From an uncultured Flavobacteriaceae bacterium (GTDB lineage: Bacteria > Bacteroidota > Bacteroidia > Flavobacteriales > Flavobacteriaceae), in assembly GCA_947495135.1 (NCBI GenBank), contig CANLXN010000007.1, forward strand, positions 62,001 to 126,000: a DNA stretch of 64,000 nucleotides, given 5' to 3'. This document shows positions 25,802 through 34,908 of the stretch, piece after piece. The position numbers were made by a program, and so were the translations under genes. The notes beneath the pieces are model-generated. The model ran no database searches, was not told the DNA's origin, and worked only from the letters and a program-made list of their open reading frames with translations. Position 1 is the first letter of the stretch, and every line of letters begins with the position of its first letter.

Positions 25802-27193
25802 TTAGTTTTTGATGATCTTAATTGTTTTAGACTCACTTTCAGTCGAAAAAAGAGATACGAAATAGACTCCATTGGGAACGTTGGGAAAGTCGATGCGATC
25901 TATGCCTGCATTTTCTGAGTTTTTTACATAAACTTCTCTACCTACAATGTCATGTACCGCAATTTTCGCGATAATTGCATCCGATATAACGCGGAGTTCA
26001 TTAGAAACTGGATTTGGGAACAAGGAAGTATCTGCAAGCGGATTTTCTTCTGTTCCTAAAACGCCCACATTAAATGTATGGGTTGCTGTTTCTCCCATAT
26101 AGGTTGCCTCCCAGGTCCATTCGCCTGTCATATCGTTTGGGAAATTCCACATCCAATATGAAATTTGTAGGTCGTCCACTAAATCAAAATCCCATTCAAA
26201 AAGAATCGTACTATCTGGACGTGTAATCTTTAAATTGATTTGTGTTCCCGCTCGCTGATCTTTCAGATATACACCGTAGTATACCTGATCCCCTAAATCG
26301 AACTGATTACTTTCGTTAGTCGTTTCGGTGGTAGGGCAGGTGCCAAAATCTGGGAAACCAGTATGGGTTAGTACTGCATTGACAGCAGGCGTATAGTATG
26401 GTTTTTGATCAATCCACCAGCTATCGCTATTGAGAGTGTTACAAGATCCTATACTGGGATCGATAAGATTATCGTTGTTGTCGTATACTTCAAAATGCAA
26501 GTGAGGAGCGGTAGAACTTCCCGAGCTGCCTATTACTCCTAAAAATTCACCTTGGGTGACCGTATCTCCTATATTTTTTGAGGTGAGCCCTCCCTCTTTC
26601 ATATGTAAATACCAAGTTACACTTCCGTCGGCATGTTGCAGGGCCACATAATTTGGCATATCGTTGTTGAAAGCACAATTTCTATCGAATGATCCATCAT
26701 TTTTATCGATAATCTGTCCATCTGCTCCTGCTACATTAATGCCTTGATTGAGGTCCATTTGTTTCCACCAAAATGGCCAGTTGATGACGTCAAAACCCTG
26801 ATGGTTATAGCCCGAATTAGTGTCGTACGATCTAGTACCGCAATCATAGTCCGAAATTTGATTAGGAAATGCAGAGTTATGATCTACGTAATTAGTGAGC
26901 GACCAAACTTCGTTATATCCAAACCCGTTTGCTTGATCTACTGGCCAAGCAAAAAGCGGATGGTTTCCTTCGGTGTTAATAGGTTGTAGTCTTCCTTCGG
27001 CGGCTAGCTGTGCTCTATTTTGAGCGATACGTTCTTTAATTTGGATACGTAGTTCGTCGCTTATGCACGCACCTTCATTTCTTGGAACATCCACTGGGCC
27101 TCCAGTTGATGGAGAGAAAGATTGTTGTGCGATAAGAACCGTTGTGGTTACTAGAAAGATGAGTAAAGTTTGAAGAGTAATTTTAGATTTCAT
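25802..27193 (-). CDS. secreted M23 (LytM) metallopeptidase with T9SS sorting domain
   Basis: 463 residues with a signal peptide. The LytM zinc site is complete: H131 and D135 in GYNHQGFDV, H197 in WYLHMKE and the HLH motif at 231-233 (APHLHFEVYD). A beta domain follows (~300-370), and the last ~75 residues are a T9SS type A domain (LFPNPVSNELRV...NGVYFVSLFS...KTIKIIKN). M23 enzymes cut peptidoglycan cross-links or elastin-like peptides; export by T9SS suggests action outside the cell. A three-way-junction-like inverted repeat lies in the leader (27271-27346). The truncated barrel gene follows directly. Confidence 0.92.
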   Translation of the reverse strand: MKSKITLQTLLIFLVTTTVLIAQQSFSPSTGGPVDVPRNEGACISDELRIQIKERIAQNRAQLAAEGRLQPINTEGNHPLFAWPVDQANGFGYNEVWSLTNYVDHNSAFPNQISDYDCGTRSYDTNSGYNHQGFDVINWPFWWKQMDLNQGINVAGADGQIIDKNDGSFDRNCAFNNDMPNYVALQHADGSVTWYLHMKEGGLTSKNIGDTVTQGEFLGVIGSSGSSTAPHLHFEVYDNNDNLIDPSIGSCNTLNSDSWWIDQKPYYTPAVNAVLTHTGFPDFGTCPTTETTNESNQFDLGDQVYYGVYLKDQRAGTQINLKITRPDSTILFEWDFDLVDDLQISYWMWNFPNDMTGEWTWEATYMGETATHTFNVGVLGTEENPLADTSLFPNPVSNELRVISDAIIAKIAVHDIVGREVYVKNSENAGIDRIDFPNVPNGVYFVSLFSTESESKTIKIIKN

Positions 27194-27270
27194 GATGTTT
27201 TGTTGTGAGATTAATGGTTGATTTGTACATATGTTAACCGCTATGAATTTGACAGAACTGGATTATAAAT

Positions 27271-27346
27271 CCTCGGGCAACTTTGGCGATGTAACACCAA
27301 AGTCTTTGTATTTACAAATCGTTCATAAGAAATAGGATGCCCGAGG
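27271..27346 (-). other. possible structured leader element (three-way junction)
   Basis: An outer 9-bp perfect stem (CCTCGGGCA 27271-27279 / TGCCCGAGG 27338-27346) encloses a 7-bp perfect hairpin (ACTTTGG 27280-27286 / CCAAAGT 27297-27303) and a short TTTGTA/TACAAA palindrome (27305-27318). The element is 77 nt upstream of the M23 peptidase start. Nothing else is seen in the 302-bp gap between that gene and the AraC gene ending at 27496. Confidence 0.4.
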
Positions 27347-27495
27347 AAGTTGAGAATTTTTGATAAAAGAGGTGATAACAGAATTTCTGTTGGTGGGTGT
27401 GAACGATTCATAAATAGAAGTTTTAAATTCTGTCACGAAGATCACTAACTTGTATTTTCTGGTGTTCGGTTTATTGCTATTAGCAACTATTGGAA

Positions 27496-28617
27496 CTAAT
27501 TGTTAAGACTTTTTTTGAATTGGGAAGGAGTAACGCCTGTAAATTTTTTGAAGGTGGTGTTGAAGGTGGTTTTTGAGTTAAAGCCCGCCTCTAAACCAAT
27601 GGCGACTAAAGTGTACTTTGAAAATTGTGGATCGTGCAAGTACTTTTTAGCTTCTTCAATGCGAAGTTTGTTTATGTAGTCTGAAAAACTTGAATTAAGC
27701 TCTTTATTGATGGTTCTAGATAAATGACTTTTACTTATTTCGAGTTGATTTGCTAGCATTTCGAGCGAAAAATTGGGGTCTAGGTACTTTCTCTCGGTAA
27801 GAACAATTTCTTCAATATTGGCAATTACTCCTGTTTTGGTTTTTTCTGAAACATAGACGGTCCTTCGCTCATTTGAGATGGATCGGATGTTTTCTCTTTC
27901 TTTTAAGACGCCAATTTTGTGCAGGCCAATATATCCTAGCAAGTAAATAAGTAAACTTGTTATTACAAAAATGGGGAGGTAAAAATAGTCTTCGTTTAGG
28001 TAGTATTTGTAGGTGTAAAAACTCCAAGGAATGAGGGTAGCCAGAAGTATGCCTAGTAATGTTTTCAACCAGAGTAACTCTCGTCTAATTGGAGAAGAGT
28101 TTTTTTTAAAAGGCGCTTTTTCGTAATTGTGGATGGTTACAAAAAGGATGATGAGCGTAATACCAATCACCGGAATATTTATAAAATCACCATAGATGTC
28201 AATAAGATCCCCTATATCTATTTGAATATCGCTGTTTTGGGAACTGCGTCCTGTAAATAATGCTAAAAATTTATATGCAAGGGTGATTCCTAAGTATACT
28301 AAAAAAGGAATGTATAATATTAGCTCTTTTTTCTTTTTAACCCGTTTTGGAAACAGATATCCCATCACAAAAAAGTAGAGTAGCGGAGAAACTAAAAAAA
28401 GAAATGGAAAATAAATAAGATTAAATAAATGCCATGAGATAGCATCTAAGTCATCTAAGGTATGTAGCAAGTTTCCTAAAGTTATAGATAAAATGAGCAG
28501 TCCTAAGTAAATAGATGCATTCGATCGGTGTTTCTTGGACCATAAAATAAACGTACTCAGAAATAGCCCCTGAATAATTCCAGCGAAAATAAGCCCGACA
28601 AGTAAATTTGAATTCAA
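27496..28617 (-). CDS. membrane-anchored AraC-family regulator (copy 1)
   Basis: 373 residues. Seven hydrophobic helices fill ~5-235, and a C-terminal AraC HTH domain spans ~265-373 (NFSLEMLANQLEISKSHLSRTINKEL...VAIGLEAGFNSKTTFNTTFKKFTGVTPSQFKK), with both helix-turn-helix motifs intact. The architecture suggests direct membrane sensing. It is a clear paralogue of the protein at 32405-33541 and the two bracket the S74/28701 surface operon, which they may control. The start at 28617 precedes TM1 directly. Confidence 0.9.
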   Translation of the reverse strand: MNSNLLVGLIFAGIIQGLFLSTFILWSKKHRSNASIYLGLLILSITLGNLLHTLDDLDAISWHLFNLIYFPFLFLVSPLLYFFVMGYLFPKRVKKKKELILYIPFLVYLGITLAYKFLALFTGRSSQNSDIQIDIGDLIDIYGDFINIPVIGITLIILFVTIHNYEKAPFKKNSSPIRRELLWLKTLLGILLATLIPWSFYTYKYYLNEDYFYLPIFVITSLLIYLLGYIGLHKIGVLKERENIRSISNERRTVYVSEKTKTGVIANIEEIVLTERKYLDPNFSLEMLANQLEISKSHLSRTINKELNSSFSDYINKLRIEEAKKYLHDPQFSKYTLVAIGLEAGFNSKTTFNTTFKKFTGVTPSQFKKSLNN

Positions 28618-28700
28618 TAAATGAAATTCAATCAGTTAACGTTAGTTGAATTTCAAATATACTATAAATCTTAGAAGGACTTTAATGTCAATGAATTGCG

Positions 28701-29558
28701 CTAGTCTTGTGCAACAACAAAGTACCTGGTTCCATTTAAAAATGTTTGTCCTTTTTCATTTTGCGTAAGTTCATAATTGTGGGTCTTTCCACCTGAAAAC
28801 TTTAACTGAAGATAGGTTTGACCATTTTCATTAAGAATTTGAAAATTACCAATGGTATTCTCGTTCGAATTCACATTTCCAAAGCCTTCATCTATATCAA
28901 AACTAAAATTGGAGTTTGAATAATAGTTAAACGTAGTATCCATAAACAGATTAATAATAGTCACATCGGAAGACCCAGAATAGGTGCCATCATAATCAGT
29001 TCCTCCGCTGGTATACATGTATTTCAGTTTTCTTCCAATAAGTTTGCTTTTCCAACGTGCGACATCATCGTTTTTTGGAGCGTAGAATTCTACGGTTTTA
29101 GCCAATTTTTTTGCTTCGGAAATGTGCTCATCCCCAAATTTGTCGGTTTCAGTAAGTATGAGAATACTCACCCCTTTTCCTCTTCCATCTATTAACCCGA
29201 TAGCATAGGTAGTAACAGTAGCTCCCTGAAAGTTGCCTTCATAGAAACCTTCGACTCTCGTGGGAGAGACAACGGTAAAGTCTCCTTTAGGTTGCAGAGA
29301 AACGCCTTCTTCTCTAATTCCCTGCAAGGCCAATAATTTAAGCTCTTCGGTGCTCATTGATTGGTTTTGGAACAAGATCATAAGCCCTGGAATACTAGTG
29401 TGGCCTGCCAATAAATATTCGCCTTCTTCCTGCCCCGTCCAGCCATCTGGAAAAGTGAATTTGATTCCTAATTGGCTGAGGTCTACTTCTTGAGTGTACA
29501 TAGTAAAAGATGTTAAGCTAATTAATACTAGAATGAAATTTAAAATGATCTTATTCAT
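28701..29558 (-). CDS. secreted protein of unknown function coupled to the S74 protein
   Basis: 285 residues with a signal peptide (MNKIILNFILVLISLTSFTMYTQ). Residues ~25-160 resemble a PsbP/Mog1-like alpha-beta fold (LGIKFTFPDGWTGQEEGEYLLAGH...). The C-terminal half (~165-285) is a beta-rich lipocalin-like unit beginning WKSKLIGRKLKYMYTSGG. I do not recognise a named family. The ATG overlaps the stop of the large S74-domain gene by 4 nt (ATGA), so the products are made together and may form one surface structure. Confidence 0.7.
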   Translation of the reverse strand: MNKIILNFILVLISLTSFTMYTQEVDLSQLGIKFTFPDGWTGQEEGEYLLAGHTSIPGLMILFQNQSMSTEELKLLALQGIREEGVSLQPKGDFTVVSPTRVEGFYEGNFQGATVTTYAIGLIDGRGKGVSILILTETDKFGDEHISEAKKLAKTVEFYAPKNDDVARWKSKLIGRKLKYMYTSGGTDYDGTYSGSSDVTIINLFMDTTFNYYSNSNFSFDIDEGFGNVNSNENTIGNFQILNENGQTYLQLKFSGGKTHNYELTQNEKGQTFLNGTRYFVVAQD

Positions 29559-32278
29559 TTGGATTTTGTATTCAAAAGGGTTCTTATCTCGGCTATTTCT
29601 TTGCGCAATTGCTCGATTTCGGATTGCTGTTCCTGAATTGCCTTTATTGCCAGCACTCCAAATCCGCTATAATCCATAGTGTAGTTTTTGCTTTCTTCAT
29701 TAGGGGGAACCACTAGATTAGGAAAGATTTTTTCTACCTCTTGAGCGATCAATCCGGTATATTTTTTGGAGTCTGTTTGAAGTTTGAAATTGTAATCAAC
29801 TACTTTCAATTTCTGAACCTTGTCCAATACTGATGGAGTGGTTGCAATGTTTTTCTTGAGTCTTCTGTCTGAAACAGCGGTGTAGACCCCAGATACGTCA
29901 TCAAAATTACCAACGTTCGTATTGTTAAACATGAGGGCGAATGTGTTGCTGTTCCATTGATGGTAGAGACGCCATTCATCGGCATCGGTCTGGTTGGAAA
30001 GCACCAGTCCTTCGGTTGCAGAACCATTGGGGTGGTTTATATGAAGCGAAGCAGATGGATTATTGGTGTTGATGCCAATGTAACCCGTTCCAGCCTTCAC
30101 AATTAGGTCGTCGCTTCCTCCAGCTCTAAGATATAGATCGCCTCCATTGTTATCAATATCACCTACATAAATATCTTGCGTACCTGTTTGCCGCATGAGT
30201 GCACGGTCTGAGTTTCCTGCATCATCTTCCAATTTTATTTCTCGATCTGTCGCAGTTCCTTTTACAACAAGGTCGCCGTTTGTTAAGGTAAGACTTCCCC
30301 CATTTCTGAATTCGAATAAGGGGTTTCCTCCAATTCCGTTGATGACCATTCTGTTTGCTCCAGCAGCGCCACGCCCATCGTATTCTAAACTCATTCCTTC
30401 GGTCAATCCCACGGTTGGAGTTTCTGAAAATTGCAAAACAGGACGATTGGATACATCGGAGACCAGAGCGGCAACAATATTCTGTACTCCCGATGCTTCG
30501 ACACTTTCTACTTGTAGCGGTACAATAGGAGCTTGTGTACCGATACCTAAGTTTGCATTAATGCCAACTATGTCATTGTCAAATTCGCCGTAGATTAAAG
30601 GGCTAGTACTGGCTGAGTTTTCAATATATAACCTTTCGCTATTTAATTCTGCTTGTCCAGCGGCATGCCCAATAAGCACACTGCCATTAATATTTGAAAT
30701 AGAAGTTTGGGGACCTGTATTGCTTCCAAGGAAGGTATTGTTTTCACCATCTACAGCAGCACCTGCATAATGACCTAAGGCCACGTTGTTGTCCCCATTG
30801 GAAGTCGTCCACATGGCTCTATATCCTACAGCGGTATTTTGAGACCCCGTAGTATTGTTTATCAATGACCAAGCTCCTGTTGCAGTATTAAAAAAACCTG
30901 AAGTTGTTTGTGCAAGAGCAGCGACGCCACTTGCACTGTTAAAATACCCAGTGGTATTATTAAAGAGGGCACTCGTTCCAAGACCTGTATTAGCGTAACC
31001 AGTGCTATTGTTGGAAAGTGTATTTACCCCATACGCTGCATTTTGATAGCCCGAGGTGTTGCTGGTAAGTGATTCAAGTCCAATTCCAATGTTATAGTTA
31101 TTGGTGCCGTCATCGTTTAAGCCTGCATCAATCCCTAAGAAGATGGACGAACCATTGTTTGTGCCATCATTGTCTGATCTGCCATCTACCAAATCATTTA
31201 TAGTATGTATAGTGGCGGTGCTTGGGTCGATCCAACTGGTGTTGCCCGCTCCATCTGTTTGTAAAACTTGACTCACTGTTCCGTCGGAAAGGGGTAATTG
31301 AAACCCCGTGGTACTAGGATTTCCAATTTGGAAGGTTCCATTAATACGAATGAGGTCATTGTCAAATTCGCCGTAGATTAAAGGGCTAGTACTGGCAGAG
31401 TTTTCAATGTATAATCGCTCACTATTATTCTCCGTCTGTCCAGCAGCATATCCAATAAGCACACTTCCATTAACAGTGGTGCCAGTAGCTTGAAGCCCTG
31501 TGGAACTACCAAGAAAAACATTATTGTCGCCTTCTACACCCGAACCTGCATTATAACCTAGGCTTGTATTATAATTTCCACTATTGTTGGTTCTCAAGGC
31601 ATCGTGTCCCATTGCGGTATTCGCAGTCCCTGTTAAATTTGATCTCATTGCCCAGCCACCAAAAGCTACATTAGTAGATCCAGTTGTATTGGATTCGAGT
31701 ATTCTGTATCCGAATCCTGTATTAGAGTGACCATCGGTACTGTTTGCTAAGGAGTTGTATCCCATGGTCGTATTTCTGGTACCAGTTACATTTGCTAACA
31801 TAGTGTTGTGGCCTATTGCGGTATTTCTAAATCCATTTACGTTGTTTTGCAGGGCTCTATATCCAATTCCCACGTTATAATTATGTGAGCCGTCATCATT
31901 TATTCCAGCTTCAATTCCTAAGAAGATGGACGACCCATCATTTGTTCCGTCAAAGTCGCTTTTTCCGTCAATTAAGTCATTAATCCGTTTTGCACCTCCA
32001 GGAGATTGCCAGGTAGAACTCCCATTATCCCAATAGTAAAAACCTTTAGCAACACTTCCATCACCAGTTGCATACACCATCATTCCATCTTGTAAGACAG
32101 TTGGGTTAGTAGTTGGATATTCGTCGATCTTAGGAATTAATAAGCCGTCGGTGTTCGATGGTGCGCCTTCATTGCTGGATCGAATGTCCATCAAAGCGTT
32201 GGGCGAAGTGGTGCCAATTCCTATCTGTGCTTTACAGATACTTGCGCCTATCAAAAAGGCGAAAACTATGTATTTCAT
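29555..32278 (-). CDS. surface protein with YadA-like head repeats and C-terminal S74 chaperone domain
   Basis: 907 residues, signal peptide MKYIVFAFLIGASICKAQ. The N-terminal domain (IGIGTTSPNALMDIRSS, then LQDGMMVYATGDGSVAKGFYYWDNG) is common in Bacteroidota exported proteins. Two head blocks of NTAIG/NTSLG-type repeats (~90-320 and ~355-585) resemble trimeric autotransporter heads; they are internal duplications offset by 261 codons. The C-terminus has the S74 intramolecular chaperone (SDRRLKKNIATTPSVLDKVQKL...YTGLIAQEVEKIFP...MDYSGFGVLAIKAIQEQQ) and a coiled coil. S74 domains trimerise tail fibres and can autocleave. No phage genes are nearby, so a cellular adhesin-like fibre is likelier. 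Confidence 0.88.
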   Translation of the reverse strand: MKYIVFAFLIGASICKAQIGIGTTSPNALMDIRSSNEGAPSNTDGLLIPKIDEYPTTNPTVLQDGMMVYATGDGSVAKGFYYWDNGSSTWQSPGGAKRINDLIDGKSDFDGTNDGSSIFLGIEAGINDDGSHNYNVGIGYRALQNNVNGFRNTAIGHNTMLANVTGTRNTTMGYNSLANSTDGHSNTGFGYRILESNTTGSTNVAFGGWAMRSNLTGTANTAMGHDALRTNNSGNYNTSLGYNAGSGVEGDNNVFLGSSTGLQATGTTVNGSVLIGYAAGQTENNSERLYIENSASTSPLIYGEFDNDLIRINGTFQIGNPSTTGFQLPLSDGTVSQVLQTDGAGNTSWIDPSTATIHTINDLVDGRSDNDGTNNGSSIFLGIDAGLNDDGTNNYNIGIGLESLTSNTSGYQNAAYGVNTLSNNSTGYANTGLGTSALFNNTTGYFNSASGVAALAQTTSGFFNTATGAWSLINNTTGSQNTAVGYRAMWTTSNGDNNVALGHYAGAAVDGENNTFLGSNTGPQTSISNINGSVLIGHAAGQAELNSERLYIENSASTSPLIYGEFDNDIVGINANLGIGTQAPIVPLQVESVEASGVQNIVAALVSDVSNRPVLQFSETPTVGLTEGMSLEYDGRGAAGANRMVINGIGGNPLFEFRNGGSLTLTNGDLVVKGTATDREIKLEDDAGNSDRALMRQTGTQDIYVGDIDNNGGDLYLRAGGSDDLIVKAGTGYIGINTNNPSASLHINHPNGSATEGLVLSNQTDADEWRLYHQWNSNTFALMFNNTNVGNFDDVSGVYTAVSDRRLKKNIATTPSVLDKVQKLKVVDYNFKLQTDSKKYTGLIAQEVEKIFPNLVVPPNEESKNYTMDYSGFGVLAIKAIQEQQSEIEQLRKEIAEIRTLLNTKSK

Positions 32279-32404
32279 TGTGCGATTTTTTTAAAAGCAT
32301 AAGTAGGAAAAGTCACCCCAAATAAGGTAGATATTAGGAATGACGAATGTAGAAAGCAAGCCTAAACTAGACGTCCTATTTTATGGGATGATGAAGAAAT
32401 AGCA

Positions 32405-33541
32405 CTAATTTCTAGTCTGCGATTTGAATTGGGAAGGGGTGAGGCCTGTCACTTTTTTAAAGGAAGCATTAAAAGCCGATTTACTGTTAAACCCTGCTTC
32501 TAAACCAATAGCCACCAGAGTGTAATGAGAAAAATCTGGATTTTGAAGATAGGATTTGGCTTCTTCTACTCTTAAACTGTTGAGGTAATCTTTAAACGAT
32601 TGCTGTAGCTTTGTATTAATTAGTTTTGATAAGTGACCTGTACTTAAGTTAAGTTCCTGAGCTGTTTTTTCTAAAGTTAATTGCGGGTCGAGATAATTTT
32701 TTTGCGCAACCACAAAATGGTCCAAAGCTTCAATAGTTGTATTCTTTTGGTTCCTAACTTCCATCACCGAAAAAGAAGAACGTTTCTCTTTCCGCAATTT
32801 TTTGCGCTCTTCGAGAACCCCATATTTATAGATCCCGGTATGTCCTAGCCAATAAATAACGATGGCCAATACAATCCATAGTGGATAATAGTAAGAAGTC
32901 TCATAACTATCCCCAAAAGCAAGTTCTGAAGCGACCCACAAAACAGTAGAACAAAGTTGTACAATAACAAGTGTTTTAAACCATTTCACTCGAGGTTTTA
33001 GCTCCGTAATAGAGAAGGATTTCGACTTGCGATATACACGAATTACAAACAGAAGATAGATCAATACCGCCAAACTGTAAACGATGGCTATATATTCAGA
33101 CCAAGAAGGTATCTGATCGAGAAAAATGGAATATCCAGATTCTTCTTTATTTATGAGAAGTTGATATTTATAATATAAGGCTAGGCACATGGTAATGGCG
33201 AATGGAAGAAACAGTAGCCATGGTTTTCTGGTAGCAAATGTATTCTTGCTGAGAAGCGTAAGACCATATAATAACAGCAGGGGAGGCATACAAAGAGACA
33301 GCGGTACTTGATAAAGGTCGTAAAACAGAGCAGGATCAAATAATCCAATGTCTAATAAATAATATTGGAGATTACTTAAAGAGTAAATTCCAATAAGAGC
33401 GATTAAATAATAAGTGCTTTTAGCTCGGTATTTTTTATTGAATAGCCAGATAAGAGCAAACACAAAACCTTGTATGATCCCAGCAAGAATTAGACTATTA
33501 AAGATGTTAAAATTCAAAGTTAAGGTGTTAGCTACTGTCAA
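32405..33541 (-). CDS. membrane-anchored AraC-family regulator (copy 2)
   Basis: 378 residues, with the same layout as the gene at 27496: about seven TM helices to ~245 and an AraC HTH domain over ~270-378 (QLTLEKTAQELNLSTGHLSKLINTKL...VAIGLEAGFNSKSAFNASFKKVTGLTPSQFKSQ). The recognition parts of the two copies are nearly identical, so their DNA targets may overlap. It is upstream of the S74 operon on the same strand, separated by 126 bp. Confidence 0.9.
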   Translation of the reverse strand: MTVANTLTLNFNIFNSLILAGIIQGFVFALIWLFNKKYRAKSTYYLIALIGIYSLSNLQYYLLDIGLFDPALFYDLYQVPLSLCMPPLLLLYGLTLLSKNTFATRKPWLLFLPFAITMCLALYYKYQLLINKEESGYSIFLDQIPSWSEYIAIVYSLAVLIYLLFVIRVYRKSKSFSITELKPRVKWFKTLVIVQLCSTVLWVASELAFGDSYETSYYYPLWIVLAIVIYWLGHTGIYKYGVLEERKKLRKEKRSSFSVMEVRNQKNTTIEALDHFVVAQKNYLDPQLTLEKTAQELNLSTGHLSKLINTKLQQSFKDYLNSLRVEEAKSYLQNPDFSHYTLVAIGLEAGFNSKSAFNASFKKVTGLTPSQFKSQTRN

Positions 33542-33572
33542 ATATAATGATTTCGTTGCGGTGTGTTTTGCT

Positions 33573-33580
33573 TATATTTG
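33573..33580 (+). promoter_or_regulatory. -7 box (TATATTTG) of mvaD
   Basis: TATATTTG lies 18 nt before the ATG at 33599. It supports that start over the in-frame upstream codon at 33563, which would precede the box. Confidence 0.55.
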
Positions 33581-33598
33581 CTTCTGAAATTTTCGAAT

Positions 33599-34693
33599 AT
33601 GAACGAACAGGACTTTATTCCGAAGCCTTATAAGAACTCTATAGAAAGTGGTACCATTTCTTGTCAGTCTCCTAGCAATATCGCGTTGGTTAAATATTGG
33701 GGAAAGTATGGAGAGCAAATGCCGCAAAATACTTCGGTAAGCTTTACTCTTAGTAATTGTAGAACGACTACTGTTCTTCACTTTTCAAAAAAAGAATCGA
33801 CCAACTTTGAGTTTGAGGTTTTTTTAGATGGAAAGCGGGAAGAGGGATTTGAGCCTAAGATCAAGAAATTTTTTGAACGAATTGAAATTTATGTTCCTTT
33901 TCTGAGGAATTATGCTTTCCGAATTGAAACAGAAAATAGCTTTCCACACAGCAGTGGGATTGCCTCTTCAGCAAGTGGAATGAGTGCTTTGGCGGCTTGT
34001 TTAGTTGAAATGGAACACCAACTATCCTCCGTATTCAATGGAGATTCAAGCCCATCTTTTAAAGACAAAGTTTTAAAAAGTTCTTTTTTGGCAAGACTTG
34101 GATCGGGTAGCGCCGCAAGAAGTCTCGAAGGTCCATTGGTGGTCTGGGGAGCACATGCTGATATTGAAGGGAGTAGCCAGCTTTTTGGAACAAAGTATCC
34201 TTATGCAGTTCACCAAAATTTCAATAATTATCAAGATACTATCCTGTTAGTTGATAAAGGGGAGAAGCAAGTGAGTAGCACGGTTGGGCACGATTTAATG
34301 CATAACAATCCTTATTCTCAAGAGCGTTTCAAAGAAGCGAATGCAAATATAACCCGTTTAAAAGACGTTTTTGCGAGTGGAGATATTTCAGAATTCATTA
34401 AAATTGTAGAAAGTGAAGCCCTACAACTACACGCGATGATGATGGCGTCGAAGCCTTATTTCATTTTAATGAAACCAAATACACTCGAAATTATAAATTG
34501 TATTTGGGAATACCGTCAAGAACACAAAAGTACAGTTTGTTTTACGCTCGATGCAGGGGCAAATGTCCATGTGCTGTATCCAGAAACTGAAAAAGAGCAA
34601 GTACAAGGATTTATTGCAAATAAGCTGGCTGCTTTTTGTAAAAATGGAGAGTATATTCACGATCGCGTTGGACTAGGCGCCCAATTCATTTAA
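33599..34693 (+). CDS. mvaD: diphosphomevalonate decarboxylase
   Basis: 364 residues from ATG 33599. It performs the ATP-dependent decarboxylation of mevalonate diphosphate to isopentenyl diphosphate. GHMP-family motifs are SPSNIALVKYWGK, the phosphate loop SSGIASSASGMSALAAC and GSGSAARSLEGPLVVW, and the C-terminal DAGANVHVLYPE. Next on the strand are a mevalonate-kinase-like gene and a UbiA prenyltransferase, so this is an isoprenoid block. Flavobacteria use the mevalonate route, which fits. Confidence 0.94.
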   Translation: MNEQDFIPKPYKNSIESGTISCQSPSNIALVKYWGKYGEQMPQNTSVSFTLSNCRTTTVLHFSKKESTNFEFEVFLDGKREEGFEPKIKKFFERIEIYVPFLRNYAFRIETENSFPHSSGIASSASGMSALAACLVEMEHQLSSVFNGDSSPSFKDKVLKSSFLARLGSGSAARSLEGPLVVWGAHADIEGSSQLFGTKYPYAVHQNFNNYQDTILLVDKGEKQVSSTVGHDLMHNNPYSQERFKEANANITRLKDVFASGDISEFIKIVESEALQLHAMMMASKPYFILMKPNTLEIINCIWEYRQEHKSTVCFTLDAGANVHVLYPETEKEQVQGFIANKLAAFCKNGEYIHDRVGLGAQFI

Positions 34694-34838
34694 GATCCGG
34701 TTTTTGCTAGTGGGCGATTGACTACTGTTGTAAATTCTTGTGAAATAAAGTCGATTTGCAAATTTACTGCGCTCAAAGTTAGAAGTTTCAACACTTTTTT
34801 TAGACTTTCTTTGTGAAAGTGAAATGCTGAAAAAGCCG

Positions 34839-34846
34839 TATATTTG
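34839..34846 (+). promoter_or_regulatory. -7 box (TATATTTG) before the GHMP kinase gene
   Basis: TATATTTG lies 63 nt before the ATG at 34909, giving a leader of roughly 55 nt, longer than most in the window. It suggests the kinase and UbiA genes have their own promoter. Confidence 0.45.
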
Positions 34847-34908
34847 CAACAATTAGGGCATTTTGTAGACTAATTTCTATATATTTACCTATTAAAGCGA
34901 ATTTACCC

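Noticed and set aside
25567-25872. 101-codon minus-strand ORF covering the barrel remnant
   Set aside because: Wrong frame; the frame at 25587-25796 has the signal peptide and barrel strands.
30195-30593. 132-codon plus-strand ORF inside the S74 gene
   Set aside because: Antisense shadow of a repetitive Gly/Asn-rich coding region; low-complexity translation.
29800-31900. Tandem short repeats resembling a CRISPR or satellite array
   Set aside because: They are degenerate coding repeats (NTAIG-type) in frame in the S74 protein; no constant repeat/spacer pattern and no cas genes.
29555-32278. Phage tail-fibre gene as sign of a prophage
   Set aside because: S74 domains are also common in cellular Bacteroidota surface proteins; the gene has a signal peptide and no capsid, portal or integrase genes are near.
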